Positions 62,964 to 64,000 of a stretch of 64,000 nt of DNA are shown piece after piece (the first letter of the stretch is position 1; every line of letters begins with the position of its first letter). Origin of the DNA: G963556115 sp963678205 (GTDB taxonomy: Bacteria; Planctomycetota; SZUA-567); assembly GCA_963678205.1 (NCBI GenBank), contig OY782760.1, positions 1,054,001-1,118,000 of the forward strand. The letters are read 5' to 3'. Position numbers and translations under genes: made by a program. The notes beneath the pieces were generated by a model, which worked only from the letters and a program-made list of their open reading frames with translations, ran no database searches and was not told where the DNA came from.

Positions 62964-63764
62964 CTATAGAGCACAAACTCTTCTTTGATGTAGCTTGAGA
63001 GCTATAATTCCAGCGCATGCAAGTATAATCAGAGCCCATTCTGCAGGTTCTGGAACAGCAGTATTTCCTCCTGAACTACCATTGGTAGTGATATCCAAAC
63101 TCCAGCCATTATAAAAAGTGGCATCAGTAGCGTAGTTATCAAATGCTAGAAGTTGCCAATTTCCGTTAGCTGCAATACCATCAAAAGCTGCAAGAGTGTT
63201 CTCTGTGGCAAAGTTACCTGGATCACCGAAGAACCCATCTGCTACAGGATCAAGTACTGAGTACTGTCCTTTATTAATATAGTAAGAACCCATTTCATAC
63301 TTTGACGTTTGGTATGAACCATCATTTAAGAGAGGGTATTCATTTTCTGACTGATTAAAACTTGTTGAGTAGGGTAGTTGACTATTTGCTTCATCATCAA
63401 AAGTAAGATCCACACTTGGAGTTGGAATCCATGACTTTTCATTTGCTCCACCTGCGTTTGATGAAAGAACAACGCTTGTGTTGTTTGGGCCAACAAGAAC
63501 AAATACCATATCAACGAAAGCTTTAGAATTTATACCATTTATAGTAACATTTAGATCAGTGATTGTTCCTGAAGATCCTGTAACATTAATGTTACTTCCT
63601 ACAACATCATTTTTAGTCCCGCCAACTTTATGTTCCCAGCCATGCCAGTTTTTATATACATTGTATTCTGGTACGTCAATTTTTGTAGTATTAGAATAAC
63701 TTTCTGCGTGGGCAGATGTAATTACTGCAAACGCAATAAGTAAACCTACAAAGATATTTTTCAT
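62964..63764 (-). CDS. PEP-CTERM protein with P-domain-like fold
   Basis: A 266-residue exported protein. A Sec signal peptide (LLIAFAVITSAHA) starts it. The C-terminal sorting signal is VPEPAEWALIILACAGIIAL followed by LHQRR: a PEP motif, a membrane helix and basic residues, recognised by exosortase. The middle (about 50-230) resembles the P/Homo B domain of proprotein convertases: DLNVTINGINSKAFVDMVF, then LVGPNNTSVVLSS, FDDEA, LAAFDG, GNWQLLAFDNY and GWSLDI. P-domain modules without a protease are common in surface proteins. No exosortase gene is in the window. Confidence 0.88.
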   Translation of the reverse strand: MKNIFVGLLIAFAVITSAHAESYSNTTKIDVPEYNVYKNWHGWEHKVGGTKNDVVGSNINVTGSSGTITDLNVTINGINSKAFVDMVFVLVGPNNTSVVLSSNAGGANEKSWIPTPSVDLTFDDEANSQLPYSTSFNQSENEYPLLNDGSYQTSKYEMGSYYINKGQYSVLDPVADGFFGDPGNFATENTLAAFDGIAANGNWQLLAFDNYATDATFYNGWSLDITTNGSSGGNTAVPEPAEWALIILACAGIIALKLHQRRVCAL

Positions 63765-64000
63765 TTATTTGTCCTCCATTGTTAAAATAGGAAACTTTGA
63801 ATGTAATTTTTTTTATAGTTTTAAGTTTATTATATTAAACTATTTATTCAAGTATATCACCTTTTTAGAGGTTTTGTAAAGTTAATTATTTTATTTTTGT
63901 TATTTTTTTGGGAAGAAAAATCTGTTTTAAAACGTTGCCCTCTAATATATTATGTGATTTGCACAAAAAAACATGAAAAAATATATTTAAGATAGGGATA
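63765..64000. other. Upstream region of the PEP-CTERM gene, to window end
   Basis: 236 AT-rich bases with long T and A runs. I see no further gene and no clear promoter pair. Confidence 0.5.

Overview
The window is AT-rich bacterial chromosome with very AT-rich intergenic DNA. No 16S gene or other phylogenetic marker is present, so the organism cannot be named. Several traits fit the PVC superphylum, perhaps Lentisphaerota: a Ser/Thr kinase fused to a sulfatase-modifying-factor domain, a DWG kinase motif, a PEP-CTERM exported protein, a GYF_2 membrane protein, a DUF4347 protein with its own exporter-like genes, and Rex. The cell is probably a motile Gram-negative: fliA and flgM, chemotaxis genes, several lipoproteins, a TolC-like protein and a heptose kinase are all visible. 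This placement is inference.

Region by region. 1-9.5 kb holds housekeeping genes (end of argC, glmS, long-form purB), two small unknown proteins, a GH1 protein that has lost its catalytic nucleophile, and an alpha/beta-hydrolase fused to a ketopantoate-reductase-like domain. 9.5-19.4 kb holds two lipoproteins, a candidate structured RNA, a methyltransferase, a GT2 / cysteine-hydrolase / cobM run, heptose kinase, HtrA, lysA, rex and a DUF6506 protein. 19.6-27 kb holds an M16C metalloprotease, a chemoreceptor with three 18-bp iterated sites upstream, an excisionase-type HTH / zinc-ribbon protein and a PfkB kinase. 27-39 kb is rich in signalling genes: hybrid kinase, receiver, CheA, stand-alone CheB, a protein resembling arsenate reductase / LMW phosphatase without the catalytic Cys, a second chemoreceptor, then cysS and another hybrid kinase.

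The most distinctive locus is 39.9-48.8 kb. Four minus-strand genes encode a PqqD-like/M50 protease/HlyD protein, a GAF/HlyD protein, a periplasmic adaptor and a TolC-like lipoprotein. They diverge from a 779-residue protein that starts with a LEPR-like motif (EERIVLDGS) followed by DUF4347. No ABC ATPase or RND pump is encoded beside them. I read it as a candidate export and processing system with its substrate. Next come an FHA-GAF-HD-GYP c-di-GMP phosphodiesterase and the kinase/SUMF1 protein.

53.9-64 kb holds a BASS-family transporter overlapping an acetolactate decarboxylase with a signal peptide, a PAS-only protein, an NAD-dependent epimerase, tRNA-Ser(UGA), a sodium-dependent transporter, a small secreted protein, flgM, fliA and a PEP-CTERM protein with a P-domain-like fold. 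Terminators in this genome are often long, nearly perfect palindromes. I saw no insertion sequence, CRISPR array or rRNA.
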